Shown here piece by piece: positions 1 through 10,800 of a stretch of DNA of 64,000 nucleotides. Made by a program: the position numbers and the translations under genes. The DNA comes from Hansfordia pulvinata. Lineage: Eukaryota > Ascomycota > Sordariomycetes > Xylariales. The notes below the pieces were generated by a model. The model was not told the origin of the DNA and did not search any database. It saw only the letters and a list, made by a program, of their open reading frames with translations. The stretch covers positions 2,170,001 to 2,234,000 of the forward strand of contig BJKQ01000004.1 in NCBI GenBank assembly GCA_006538405.1. The letters are read 5' to 3'. The first letter of the stretch is position 1; every line of letters begins with the position of its first letter.

Positions 1-2
1 AC

Positions 3-77
3 CAGGTCAACGACATGGTCAAGGACGACCCCGTGGCCGATCTCCTCAGCATCATGAACTTTGCCTCGGGCTGGTAG
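3..77 (+). CDS. 3' end of an unidentified protein-coding gene (partial)
   Basis: The window opens inside a reading frame that runs for 24 codons and ends in TAG at 75-77. The tail reads ...VADLLSIMNFASGW. G/C-ending codons dominate, as in the confirmed genes here, and no start is available. The tail is too short for me to assign a family. The following bases contain pyrimidine tracts and no continuing frame, consistent with a 3' UTR. Either a real C-terminus or a chance frame is possible, but codon use favours a real one. Confidence 0.5.
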   Translation, partial: QVNDMVKDDPVADLLSIMNFASGW

Positions 78-1054
78 AGGAGGGCCGAGAGACGGCTCGA
101 GATTTGCAGCGATCGGGCGGCGGCGGGCATGACGACTTTTTCCCCTTTACTTCTCTTCTTTCTCCAGGGTTGAGAGGACTCTTATCTACTTGGATGGGTA
201 AAACGGGCAGGCGGCCAGGGTCTTGTTGGATTCACACCTCGCCGCGTCATCTTTTTCTTCTCATTTGGAGAAGCCTTCCCTAGAAGGGAATTTCTGTGTT
301 TGCCTCGCAGCGACAAGCGTTTTCATGATACCTCCCAGTATATAATAGTATTCATATATATCCATTTCATTCCACCCAATCGCGAACCACTGGTTAGCAT
401 GTGACACGGCAGCGTCAGTGGGTCAGAAGCGACTTGCTTGCCTGATTGCCAACGGGGGGGGGGGGGCGATCTTGCTGCCAGGCAGGCAGCTTCGAGGAGC
501 GTCGTCAGGTCTTGAAGGAGGAACAAGGCGATGCCTTGCCACTGATACAGCATTCGTTTCGACTTTGCCGCCACCGAGCCGCCAACGGACCTGTCTTAGT
601 AGTCATCGCGTTGGGCTAATTGACAGTTTTAACCAACCACTCAGCCCCAGAGGGGCGTTTTTGATGCCTTATCTTGGACGTATTAGCCGAGATGTGGCTG
701 CCGATGTATATTTATATAAGAGATTCTCTGACCATCTACCGGCGCGCCTCTCTCCCAGCACCGCCCGCTCGGCGAGGTCCGAGATTTTCGTCTCGCACTT
801 CCTCAAAGATACCCGTGGCGGATATTGCATCAAAGGCTTGCAGGCTTTTCGGTCCCCGACTCGCTGCATATAAGCTGGCGGGGACTCGCTCTTTTGAAGG
901 CGCGAGCAAGTTCTACAATTTGCCTTTCCATCGCAAAAGTCCAACCTCCACGCTTTCTCACGATCTGTCTACTTTACTTTCAAGGGTGTCCCACTTGAGA
1001 GCCTCGGCCAGACACTGCGCAGACGTACTTTCCACAAACCCCCCTCTGGAAAAG
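78..1054. other. Intergenic region upstream of the first secreted-protein gene
   Basis: No convincing gene is visible. The region holds a G10 run near 459-468 and two TATA-like sites, TATATAAG at 713-720 and TATAAG at 869-874. The second lies about 180 nt before the ATG at 1055. Open frames here are short and low in complexity. Confidence 0.5.
869..874 (+). promoter_or_regulatory. Putative TATA box for the gene at 1055
   Basis: TATAAG in the context CATATAAGC lies 181 nt upstream of the start codon and is followed by pyrimidine-rich sequence. Position and sequence suit a fungal core promoter. The evidence is motif only. Confidence 0.35.
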
Positions 1055-1603
1055 ATGCTGCTCGCTCGCCTCGCCCCGCTCGTCGCGCTCATCGCTGCCG
1101 CGGGCGCTTCGTCGGGCGTCGAGCCGCGCTTGCTGAGCCTGCACGATTCGGTAAGTTTTGTTCTTTCTCACGACTCTCTTTTCTTTCTTCTTCTTCTTTT
1201 TTTTTTTTTTGGGTGGGGGGTCACCCATCTCGCAGCACAGCATGCTTCTATCAAAAAGGCTAACTTTCTTCTTCTTCTCCTTCTTTCGAAAAAAGGACAT
1301 CCACCAGGACCAGCAGGCACTGCTCGAGGCGGTGCAGGAGCTGCGCGAGCAACAAGGCGACGACGACGGCCACCTGCGGATCGAGGTGGGGTCGAACGTG
1401 ATCAAGCTCATGAGCGACGAGGACGAGGACGAGGCCGGGGCCCGGGAGACGGTGATAGGAGAGGTCGCGGTCCACGGCGAGGCGAGGCGCGAGCTGGAGA
1501 GCGTTCTCCGGGTCGCCGAGGCCAGCGTGGAAGCGGAGGAGGGCAAGAAGCCGCGTCAGCGCCGCGGCAGCTCAGACGCGGAACACGACGCTGTCGTTGT
1601 CGG

Positions 1604-1634
<31 letters not shown>

Positions 1635-1799
1635 GCGAACCGCGGGCACGGGCACAGCAGCCTCTCGCGTCGCATCGCGCCGGGCCAGTGCCTCAACCAT
1701 CCTTGCGAGGAGGGCGACGCGTCCGAGTGCCCGCAGGGATGCACCAGCTGCACCGAAGTCATTGTGGACAGTGTGACGGCCTACAGGTGCTTTCCCTGA
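1055..1799 (+). CDS. Secreted cysteine-rich prepropeptide, candidate Kex2-processed
   Basis: Two exons (1055-1150 and 1296-1799) encode 199 aa. The intron has a GTAAGT donor, a CTAAC branch point at 1260-1264 and an AAG acceptor, and is phase 0. Residues 1-20 form a hydrophobic signal peptide. Residues 33-150 are acidic and low in complexity, with a DEDEDE patch near 73-78 and a Ser9 run at 136-144 from an AGC microsatellite. A dibasic RR at 157-158 precedes a compact C-terminus with six cysteines at 164, 169, 177, 181, 184 and 197 (spacing 4-7-3-2-12). The inferred architecture is signal peptide, pro-region, Kex2 site and a disulfide-rich peptide of about 41 aa. I do not recognise a family. 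Another dibasic stretch, QRR, lies at 120-122. The protein could instead be an unprocessed effector-like protein. Confidence 0.7.
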
Positions 1800-1948
1800 G
1801 CGACCGGGGGCAAGAGAGATTCTCGTCCCAGGCGGGAAGAAGGGGTCTTTCACTTTGCGCGTGGTTCGTTTCTCTGCGCGTATTGGACGACGGTGACGGA
1901 TTTTATCGCGGCTTGGGCTCTAGAGTTCTTGCCCGCCCTAAACAGAAG

Positions 1949-2053
1949 TCTACTGCTCTATTCTGAATGTCTGCTGCTCTATTCTGAATGTCTGCTGCTA
2001 TGTTCTAGATGTCTGCTGCTATATTCTCGATGTCTGCTGCTCTATTCTAACCT
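1949..2053. repeat. 21-bp tandem repeat, about five copies
   Basis: The unit is close to TCTGCTGCTCTATTCTGAATG and repeats about five times with substitutions. The array lies 150 bp past the stop codon of the gene at 1055-1799 and is probably in its 3' UTR or just beyond. No frame across it looks coding. Confidence 0.85.
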
Positions 2054-2273
2054 GGATCATAAATCACCCTCTATCCAATGCCATGCCTGATGCCGAACCC
2101 GTGATCACATCAATGTTATCAGCCGGAAACAGGCAGTGCCTGCCGGCCGTGGAACAACGCGTACGAGCCCAACAAGGACAACACACGTGAAGCAGCTTTG
2201 CCTGACCTACATGGTACCTAAACGCACCGATGGACGGGACCAACAGCGGCGCCCATGTGCTTCCCGGAACGCT

Positions 2274-2900
2274 TTACCCGCAGTAGCAGACGTTGCGCCA
2301 CACTTGCAAGCTGAGGCCTTGTGCCGCGCAGTCCTCCTGGAAGCGCGCCATGTAGCCAGGTTTGACGGTGTTCTCTTTCAAGGCAAACTTTCTTCTTTTG
2401 ACGGTCTTCCCTGGCCCTGCGTACCATTTGTAGTTCCTGTGTTTTTATGCCTTCCTGTCAGCAAAAGAAAATGAAAAAAGAACCAGTGTCCGCCTTTTCC
2501 GGGTAGGTTGGGTAGTCGGCGCCGGGTTAGGTTCATGTTAGGGTGTGTTTTTCTTCTCTCGTGTGTGTGTGCTTTGTGTTTACCTTAATTTGTGTCCGCT
2601 AACGTGCTTGGGGCCCTCTTCGCCGCCGCCGCCGCCGCCGTCCTCCTTTGGCTGCTCGTCGCCGAGAATCGCGGCCTCCCCCTCTTCTGCCATATTCTCC
2701 GAAGCCGAAAACCCGCGCGGGCAGTGGAGAGCGCCGCCGCCGCCCTCCGCGCAAGAGGAGGGCCCTCGTGCGAGCAGCCTGGGGGCGACCACCACCACCG
2801 AGTGGTCGGCGCCGGCGGAGCCGCCGGCGGGAAGCCCGTGGGCGGGCAGGACCAGCGAGGCGACCGCGGCCGCGCCGCTCAGGAGGGTCGAGAGGTGCAT
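2274..2900 (-). CDS. Small secreted protein with conserved-looking C-terminal exon
   Basis: Two exons on the minus strand (2900-2584 and 2436-2274) encode 159 aa. The 147-nt intron has a GTAAAC donor, a CTGAC branch point and a CAG acceptor, and splits an AG|G codon. The first exon starts at the internal Met giving MHLSTLLSGAAAVASLVL, a clear signal peptide ending near ...AHGLPA. A low-complexity Gly/Glu segment follows. The second exon encodes a better-formed domain with YMARFQEDC and ends NVCYCG. Five cysteines remain after the signal. It is convergent with the gene at 1055-1799. I do not recognise the family; an effector-like secreted protein is likely. The splice model rests on phase and a sensible C-terminus, not on transcripts. 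Confidence 0.6.
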
Positions 2901-4570
2901 GTTTGAAGAGGAGAGCGAAAAGAAAGAGAAATAAAAATCACGAGAATCGAAGTCTAAAGACAGAAAGAGTAGGGAGAGGGGGGGGGGGGGATTGGCTGCT
3001 AATGGCGACAGAATCAAGATACCTCTCGTGTCAACAGTGGTCGAAAGAAACCTCTTGAAAAGAGCATGGATGCACCATGTGATATAGACACTTGCTGGCA
3101 GCTTTCAGGTTTTTTTTCTTCTTTCTTTCTTTTTCTTTGAGCTTTTTTTTGGGCTTCCATCTCAGCCTTTTTTTTCAGCTTCTGCTTCAGCTCTCAACTT
3201 CTCACGACGCAGCAGCAACTAGGTGGACTCTGCATCTGGGGGCCATGGTCTCCTGCCGTGCTGAATGTTGGGTTCTGGGCCGCCGGTCCCTTTGCCTCCG
3301 TCGCGCCACCGGCTCTTCTGATCCTGGCGAGCTGTGGCAGGGGACGGATAATAAATAGCGAGGCTGAAGGGTTGGCCCGTGCGCCACGGTGAGTGGGAGC
3401 CCGTCACCCACCCGGTCAGCCTCTGTTTAGCATGAGCAATTCCATCGAATACATTGTTGTATAGTGTATATCCCCTTGACTGTCGGAAATCAACACTTTT
3501 GCCAAGACCTCAGATCATGTCCATGGAGAGTAAAAGAGCTTACTTGAACAAGTAGGACCTTCAGTTGTTTAAGCCTGACAATTGGTGGATTTAAGTCTTG
3601 GCAAAAGTGTTGACTTCCGACAGTCAAGGGGATATGCGTACGCTTTTGTGAGGCTTATATCATATAATCATATCTTTTTATACATTATAAGAATGAAGCA
3701 CCTTTCTCCATATCTATTAACGGGGACTGGCAAGCGTGTCTAAGACGACACAAGGCAATACAATGGTCAATCCCCACGGCCTCCAACTCCAAACGAGCAC
3801 AGCGTTCTCCTGTCCGAGAACACCGGCCCGCATCGGCCGTGAAGGGAGAAAAGTAGAAAGCGCCCTGGCCAGCCGATGAGAGCCAGGAATCACGTGATCC
3901 TCGGGCATTCCGGTCGGAGCAGGGGCCTGTGGCAGACCAGGCGCTGCGGCACGGCTCGTTCAATGATTCCAATCTCCTCTTCTCGCGACACTCGTTCTTG
4001 TTTCACGCGTCTTGCCTCTCGCAGGCTCTACGGGCTGATGGAGCACCTGGGTTGGGTGGCGACCGTGCAAAGCGGCCATGTGTGATCGTGGACCGGTGGC
4101 CTTTTGGGGGTGGAATTGGCTGACAGAGCGAACCGGGCGATTCATTTTCCACCCGAGCGGTGGTACTCTCGAGCCCCGAAGTGGGAAATACTACCAGGAT
4201 ATCGGTCATCGGTAGGTCGAACTTGTACGTACAAGAGTCCAGCGCCCGGAAGTGTCACCTAGGAGAAGTCGTGTCATTCTAGCCACCTCTCAGGCACGGC
4301 GACGTTGGCGTTGCTGCAAGTGATCGATTCCAAACCGCCACCACAAGTACGAGTAAGCGCAGAGCCGCCAGACGTGGGCGTTGAAGCAAGCTGCCGGTAG
4401 TCGTAAAGGGTGATGATGAAGATGACGTCCCAGATCCACGAGACCATTTCGTTGTCGTCTTCATGGCATATAGCACGAGCCTGCCCACGCCCCATTCCAG
4501 ATGAGCCTTTTCTCCTCCAGTGTCCATCTTACGACGCACATAGCGCCGTACCTAAAGCCATCCCTGCAGA
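2901..4570. other. Intergenic region containing a MITE-like element
   Basis: The region holds long T runs near 3109-3175, a MITE-like inverted-repeat element at 3471-3632 and AT-richer sequence around 3640-3700. I see no credible gene. It serves as the promoter side of both the minus-strand gene ending at 2900 and the plus-strand gene starting at 4571. Confidence 0.5.
3471..3632. mobile_element. MITE-like element, 162 bp, 38-bp terminal inverted repeats, TA flanks
   Basis: Positions 3471-3508 (starting TCCCCTTGACTGTCGG) and 3595-3632 are inverted copies with one mismatch over 38 bp. Both ends are flanked by TA (3469-3470 and 3633-3634), as expected for a target-site duplication of a Tc1/mariner-pogo (Fot1-like) superfamily element. 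The 86-bp interior has no coding capacity, so this would be a non-autonomous derivative. The near-identity of the two arms suggests fairly recent mobility or selection on the hairpin. No transposase is visible in the window. Confidence 0.85.
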
Positions 4571-5107
4571 ATGCGCACCGCCATCATGTTCTACTGCACG
4601 CTGGCTGTCCTTCAAGGGGCGAACTGCCATCTCGCCGAAATGGACGGCGAGACGGTGCCGTGGAAGGGCCAGTTCAACAACGGCGGCAAATTGGCCGTCG
4701 ACCCCGAGGCGGTGGGCTTCACCCGCGAAACGGCGCCGCACCAGTGCTGGGAGTGGACCTCGCCGGGGCTCGACATCTACGACGCGACGGGATGCCTGAT
4801 CAACCTCTACGGAAAGCCGGAGCACTGCTACCTCCCGACCCTGGCGGAGAAGCGGTTCTTGGGAGAGCCGGTGGTCCAGGTCGACGTGAGCCGCGGGGGC
4901 TCTGGGAAAAAGCTACACTTCGGAAGAAAGAAACGCAACCATAAACCCTACTGGGTAGACGTGGACTGCTCCGAGTCCGCCAAGAAGCAGGAGCAGCGAC
5001 AACAAGTCAAGGAGAAGCCGAATAGCCAGCTGGCGAAAACCTTTGGCGTTGAGGAAAAGCCCCAACGAGAGGAGCTCAAGGAGCACAGGCTCTGGGCTCA
5101 AGGTTGA
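4571..5107 (+). CDS. Small secreted effector-like protein, 178 aa
   Basis: This is a single uninterrupted frame of 178 aa. The N-terminus MRTAIMFYCTLAVLQGANC is a plausible signal peptide. The mature part has four cysteines (HQCWEW, TGCLIN, EHCYLP, VDCSE) and aromatic residues spaced as in a small folded domain of about 100 residues. It is followed by a Lys/Gln/Glu-rich tail from about residue 135. Codon use is G/C-ending as in neighbours. No known family is recognised. It stands alone between long spacers, with the MITE-like element about 0.9 kb upstream. A secreted effector or an extracellular protein of unknown function is the best description. Confidence 0.7.
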   Translation: MRTAIMFYCTLAVLQGANCHLAEMDGETVPWKGQFNNGGKLAVDPEAVGFTRETAPHQCWEWTSPGLDIYDATGCLINLYGKPEHCYLPTLAEKRFLGEPVVQVDVSRGGSGKKLHFGRKKRNHKPYWVDVDCSESAKKQEQRQQVKEKPNSQLAKTFGVEEKPQREELKEHRLWAQG

Positions 5108-6453
5108 AGGCGCTCCAACGGGGCTCTGACTTGGGGCCTAGTTTCCACCTCCTTTCTAGACATACCACAACGTCAGCATCTTATCAAACTGGGTGAACAT
5201 TGAACGTGGTCTCGTGAAACCCTTCTCCGGGCTCAGCCCGAGCCCGGATTTCAGATCTGCTCGTGCTATCCGGTACCCGCCTCACTGCCAGACGAGAGCG
5301 CCGACTTTTTTGACTGATACCCTGATCTGTCGTACTGCTCAAGAGAGGTGCAGCGGCCGAGCGAATGGGCATACACGTGGTGCCTTATTTTTCTTCTTTT
5401 CTTTCGGTACCATATGATGATGATCCATCTACGCTCTCCTTCAGGATCACTGCGTGCCCTGATACGCGAGCACGACGGCCTGTTAACTCATGCCATTGTG
5501 CATGTTAGTTCTTTCTGTTCTGTTCCTCTCGTTTATGCAGAAATCTGGGGGGCGGGGAGGGCAAGTGAGACTGGTCCCATGACCAAAAATGCAGTCCCCC
5601 GGAGCGGCGGGTTGTGAAAAAAAAAAAAAAAAAGGCGACGCCAAGGGAATGTCGCGGAATACGGAATGGCACTGCGATTCTTCGGAGGTCCAGGTCAGGT
5701 CAGGTAAGATACCTAAGAATCGGCACCGTCGGGTCTTGCACAACCCTCTTTTACGCGACAGTAGGTACTCGTTTGCAGGCACGGCCCCGTACTTCGAAGC
5801 GCCGCCCGGTGGTCGGTCGACCTTCTTCATCCTCACTGTATCTCGGCACCGGAATTGCAGGTTAAGGAGGTAAGGTAGGTACATGCACCTCCTGATTCGA
5901 CTTGCGGCCGCTGTCAGCATTACTACAGCGGCGGCGGCGGCGGCGGCGGCGCGGCGGGGAAAAGCCGAGTGGTTTTATTGCCTTTCTTCGTCGTCGTCGT
6001 GCTTTTCAATGATTTCTCTCTTTCTCTATCTCTCTCCAAAATACGAGCAGAGTCGCCGCAATTGCACCGACACGAAAGGGACCAGCATGGGGGCAAGGCG
6101 CGTGGCGGTAAATGGTGTTCGCGTGGTTTGACTCGACGGTAGCGTACCTTTTTTTCTTTTTTTTTTCTCTTTTTTCTTTTCTTCTCTCGACGCCAACCGG
6201 ATGCGTACAACTGTCAAAGAACAATGCCAGATTGTTCAACCAGAATCGGTGGCGCTGGTGGTTAGGGCTCGTAATCCACGTTGGGTCTCGGCCGGCGCCA
6301 GGCACGAGATGGATGGATTGGAAACCATGAGTTATGTGCCTGAAGTGAGTAAGTGAGTAGGTGAGAGAGTGAGTGGGTACAATCAAAACGCGCCGGGAGG
6401 GGCTGCTGACTCTGCTCGTGATGCTGGGCGGCCGATTGACGGAAGAGGGGGCC

Positions 6454-6487
<34 letters not shown>

Positions 6488-7529
6488 GATACGAAGAATG
6501 GGCGCCCCAGCCACGTGCCGCGCTACCTTGAAAACTCACTCATCATCATCACCCCACGAGTATGCACATGTCGGTAAGCGGTAGGACGCGGCGCCGTTTG
6601 GGGTGGCAGGCAGGCGTACGAGTGCTCGTATGATGAGTTGTGAGCCCTGGGGGAGGGGCCAAAACGACGATGAACGCGACTCAAGCCGTCTGAATCGTAC
6701 CAGCCTCGCGTGGTTTCAGGTGCTCGCTTTTCTTCAATGTGTATGCTCGTATTGCCGGCCCGAAAGGCGGGAGGGGAAGGCAGGTAATCATCATTCAGTG
6801 CGTGTAGCTACATTCATACTGGTGTCTGTACTCGTGCGGCCCCGGAGAATTTGTGCGCATAAACGTGTTTGCGCATCGTCCCCAAGTTCCGAGACAGGCA
6901 GAAACGGCGAGGGGCTGCGCCAGGGTGAACCACTCGTGTCCGAGGGGGTTCGCCGTCCCGCCCCTCCTTTTCCGCTGTCTAATATATACCCTTCTACCGG
7001 CTTATTGTCCTTGTCATACATCTTTGCGCATGTGCATGTGCATAAGGTGCGGTAGTGTGTAAGTGTGAGATTAAATAGAATTGGAGTGGGTCGTGATGGC
7101 TATTAACAAGAGATATTCTATGCAACCTTTTCTCGCCGTCGACCTCGAGGCGGGTTTCAATGCTGGATGTATGCCTGAATGTGCGCAATCGTGAAATGTC
7201 GTCGTTGATCAGTCCCCCGAAGACTTGTGTGCAACCAAGTCGCACAATGTGTAATTCCCCCGAAACGCCGCCCCTCATGAGTGTTCCCAGTGCTCGAGTA
7301 GACAAGCCAGTTGTGGCCTCCTCGCGGGCTTTCAGATGGCGCATGCAGTGGCGTGTCCCGACTGGTGTATGTATATGTGCCATGGATGATACCCTCGTCA
7401 GACCAAGACGGGGTCGAGGTCATAGAGAAAATAGATAAGCCGAAAAAAACAAACGCCGTCGCTATGGTTGTGATATGCCGAGAAATAAAAAGATGACAAA
7501 AAGAAGACGAGGCCCCGGGTGGGCCACGA
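5108..7529. other. Gene-free stretch with microsatellites
   Basis: Contents are an A17 run at 5617-5633, (CGG)n near 5931-5952, T-rich tracts at 6150-6185, GTGAGT/GTGAG repeats at 6344-6376, and (CCG)n at about 6452-6486. Several TACGAGT/ACTCGTA motifs are present (for example 6615-6640). The open frames are low in complexity and lack codon bias or domain features. I see no gene. Confidence 0.55.
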
Positions 7530-7856
7530 CTACCTCGTGTTGTAGCGCAGGCCCGAGGTGTCGCGCTGGTCCGCGCTCATCGAGACGACGACGTCGTTCT
7601 TGCAGACGCCATAGGGGCAGCAGTGCTCCGGAGTCAGCAGGCCTTGCAGGATCAGGTCGCGGAATCTCTGCTCGTCGGCGAGTGTCAGCATCCACTTTGT
7701 ACATGTGCGCCGAGCAAGCGAGCGGCTCTGGATGGAGGCGCTGACTAGTTACTGGGCGGGTAGACTTACGTCGGGACAGGGCATCGGTGATGCTTGGACG
7801 AGTGAGCCAACCGAGGCCAGGGCAGCCAGGGCCGAGAATATCGTGGTCGGTTGCAT
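7530..7856 (-). CDS. Small secreted cysteine-containing protein, 74 aa
   Basis: Two exons on the minus strand (7856-7770 and 7667-7530) are joined across a 102-nt phase-0 intron with a GTAAGT donor, a CTGAC branch point and a CAG acceptor. Exon 1 encodes MQPTTIFSALAALASVGS, a typical signal peptide ending near ...VQASP. Exon 2 encodes a short domain with HCCPYGVC and ends in LRYNTR. Mature cysteines are one in PCPD and three in the CC-C cluster. The small size and spliced structure explain why it looks fragmented in single frames. No family is recognised. The acceptor could lie further upstream, which would lengthen the mature N-terminus. Confidence 0.65.
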
Positions 7857-10800
7857 GGTGTGAAGCGGTGGGTTTGTGTGGGATGAGTGTCGTTGGGGTG
7901 GAAAGACAGCAGCCAAAGGAGAAGACTGGCTGTGTTTTCAAGAGGTGGCTTGAACGGGCGGGCTGACAGGCAGATATGGGTTCTTTGGGTTCTATGGCTA
8001 GTTTGCTGCTCGCGAAAAGTAAGGGCGGCAAGACGTGCCGGTGCCGGCGCCGGGGGTGCGGAGGGCGGCGAAAAGGCGACGAAAGCAGGTGGCGAATCGT
8101 CGTCAACAAGCTGCCACCGACGCGGTCGAGGGTAGGAGGAAAGGCCCGGGGGGGAGGGGAGAATGGAGATGGAATGAAAAGTCCGAGGCGGCGGTTACAG
8201 ATGATCAAGTCGGGAACAGGTCAAGGGATCAAAGGTGTCAAGACGAGACCGGAATTTTGGCGATGCCGTGGCGGAGAGGCTGGGAGCGCAGGTGAGGACG
8301 AGGGCGGGCATCGACTTATATCGGGGTGTATCGTATGGTGAGGTACGGTACATTACCTAGGTAGTAATGTAGGTATGTGAGATAAAGTAAGGTAGGTAGG
8401 TACCTTGAGCTGTCGCAACACGGGTCGGCCGAGTCACTCATTGCTCAGCCAAGGTGCAGGTTGATTGAGGGGCCCGTACATCTCCGTCCGTGTCAGGGTC
8501 GTGTAAGCATCCATGTCATAATTGTGGATGCTGGGCCCGGCCGGCGCGGACGGACGGGGTTTTGCGTAGACGACCGGAGGAGAGGTGGAAGATGCCTCCC
8601 ACCTTGCTGCTTCTGCTGCTTCTGCTGCTGCTGCCGGTCGAACATACTCGTAGGTACCTACCCACCTACGGTACCTGTGCTCGTTCCCACCTTGTCCGGT
8701 GCGTGCCAGACATATGACGCGGGCACGCCAATCGTCACTGACACAGCGTCACGTCACCCGCAGCACCCGACGAGCGACCACAGCGTGTCCGCAGCAGTGG
8801 GCACTGTTGGAAAGGTCGGCCGGCGGTGGTCATCGGAGCCGGAGCCCGACCGACGGGGAGGGGGGGGGGGCCTAAAAATAGAGGGAGCAGGTTACGTGTT
8901 CTATCCAATTGTTCGTAAAGACATGGAGACGTCAAGACGAGAGAAGCCAAGTCGCAAGCAGCTTAGAGGCTCCAGGCCGTCATCAGTGTGGCTTGCCCAT
9001 TCGCGCTTGGAAGCTGGAGCTGACGACACGGGCGCGGCTGTGCACATCTACCAGGAAAAGGTCCAGAGAACATGACGAAAAGAGCCACGCAGAGCCTTCA
9101 ATGTTGGGTAAGTGCAGGTAAGTACTTAAGTACTTGAGTGGGCCCGTCCGCCGTGCCCGCCTAAAGCGAAGCACCGCCCCAGCTGCCTGTGGCTCATACG
9201 AGAACTCGTAGGCACTCGTACTCGTGCGGATAGTCGCAGTCCCGAGTCGATCTCGAAGAATCGACGAGGCAGCCCATCCATCGCCTGCGGGCATGCCCCG
9301 TTCAGCCCTACCTGCGGCCAGTCGCGCTCACAATGGAACTGGGACGTACGAGTACCCCATACATGCAGGTCACTCCGCTGGGTGACAATACGTGTAAGGT
9401 ACATCTAAAACGCTTGTTTAAATGACATGCACCTGCACGTCCGGATGCAACAGTGTAGCATGAACGATGTCTAACACGTGCCTGCCGTGCCTGCCTAGCT
9501 GCCGTCGCCGAGCCGCGCACTTGCCTCTAGTCGACTGCATGCTCCGATGAAGGTTCTAGCATCCATCGATATAGGTGAGCATGTACTTACTCTCACACAA
9601 AAGCTTTGCCCCGCGAACGAGTGTAGCCCAAATACCTCCTATCCATGCCGCACACGGAACTTACCTGAAGGTACAATCCCCATCGAACCCCCCCATACCT
9701 AAGGTACCCACGGCTTTGGCCTCGAACGACGTGCATTTGCCTCGATCTTACATACTTACCTTACCTTCACCCATCCATACCTCCTCCCATTCAACATTGG
9801 CACCATCAGGTTATCGTCTCGCACTCATCCGATCCCCGTCTGCCATCCCGGCCAATCTCGCACCTCCGTCCCACGTCGGCATGGGACGGTGACCAGAGAG
9901 CACTGCAATGACGTCCCGTCCCATTGCCGCCGATCTCTTTCTACATTCACCTTATCCAACCTTGGGTAGGTACACACATGAACCCTTCACACGTGCCCGC
10001 CTCTCACGTCCTCGCCCCAGGTATTATCTCATTGTGTCGCGCATTTCCCTGCTTCCCTCTCCTCTCTTCGTCTTTCGCCCACCTTGCTGATCTATCCCGG
10101 CCCCCCCTGCCTGTGCTCCTTGCGCACGGCCCTGGCGTTCTTCTTCAGATCGACGCCGTCACGCCTGAGCCCTCCAATCCGAGCCCATCTCAATCCGATG
10201 CCCCGCCTGATTCGGGGTTTCCACAATCAGATCGCCGACCCGCCACCAGACGCTGGTCACAACCCCTGCTTTCTCAGCACTCTACTCCAGAAAGGCGCTT
10301 TTGCGAGGTGATGGTGCTAATCATGAGACGAGGATCTTGTTTATCGCACCGGAAACGTGGGTAACTTGCTGTCCCAACTTCCCCTTCATCAGTCGGCTGG
10401 GCACTCTTCAAACGGCCAAATCACTTCATGAGACGCTGCAACCTGATAGGGGTTTCAATGCAATTCTCTGGTTGAACCGCCGCGATATGAGAAGATGGCT
10501 CAGAGTGCATGCGAGGGCCCATCATCCGCGGCCAGCTCGATGTCTTTTCCGAGCCGGACAAGCCCATTGAGACCGGACGCTTAAGCCGAATTGCCCAGTA
10601 ACCATCTTCTCAAGGTCAGTGACTGCCGAATCTGCCCCTCCAGGAAGTCTGCTTCAGCTCGGCCAACTATTTCATAAACACGTAGGCGCGATCCACTCGT
10701 CAAAGGCTTTCGATTAGTCTCGTCGAAAATTTGGGAGACGCGGTGGAGCAGGGGTCTGTTGACACAGATGATCAACCCGGTACAGCTCGAACCCTGGTCG

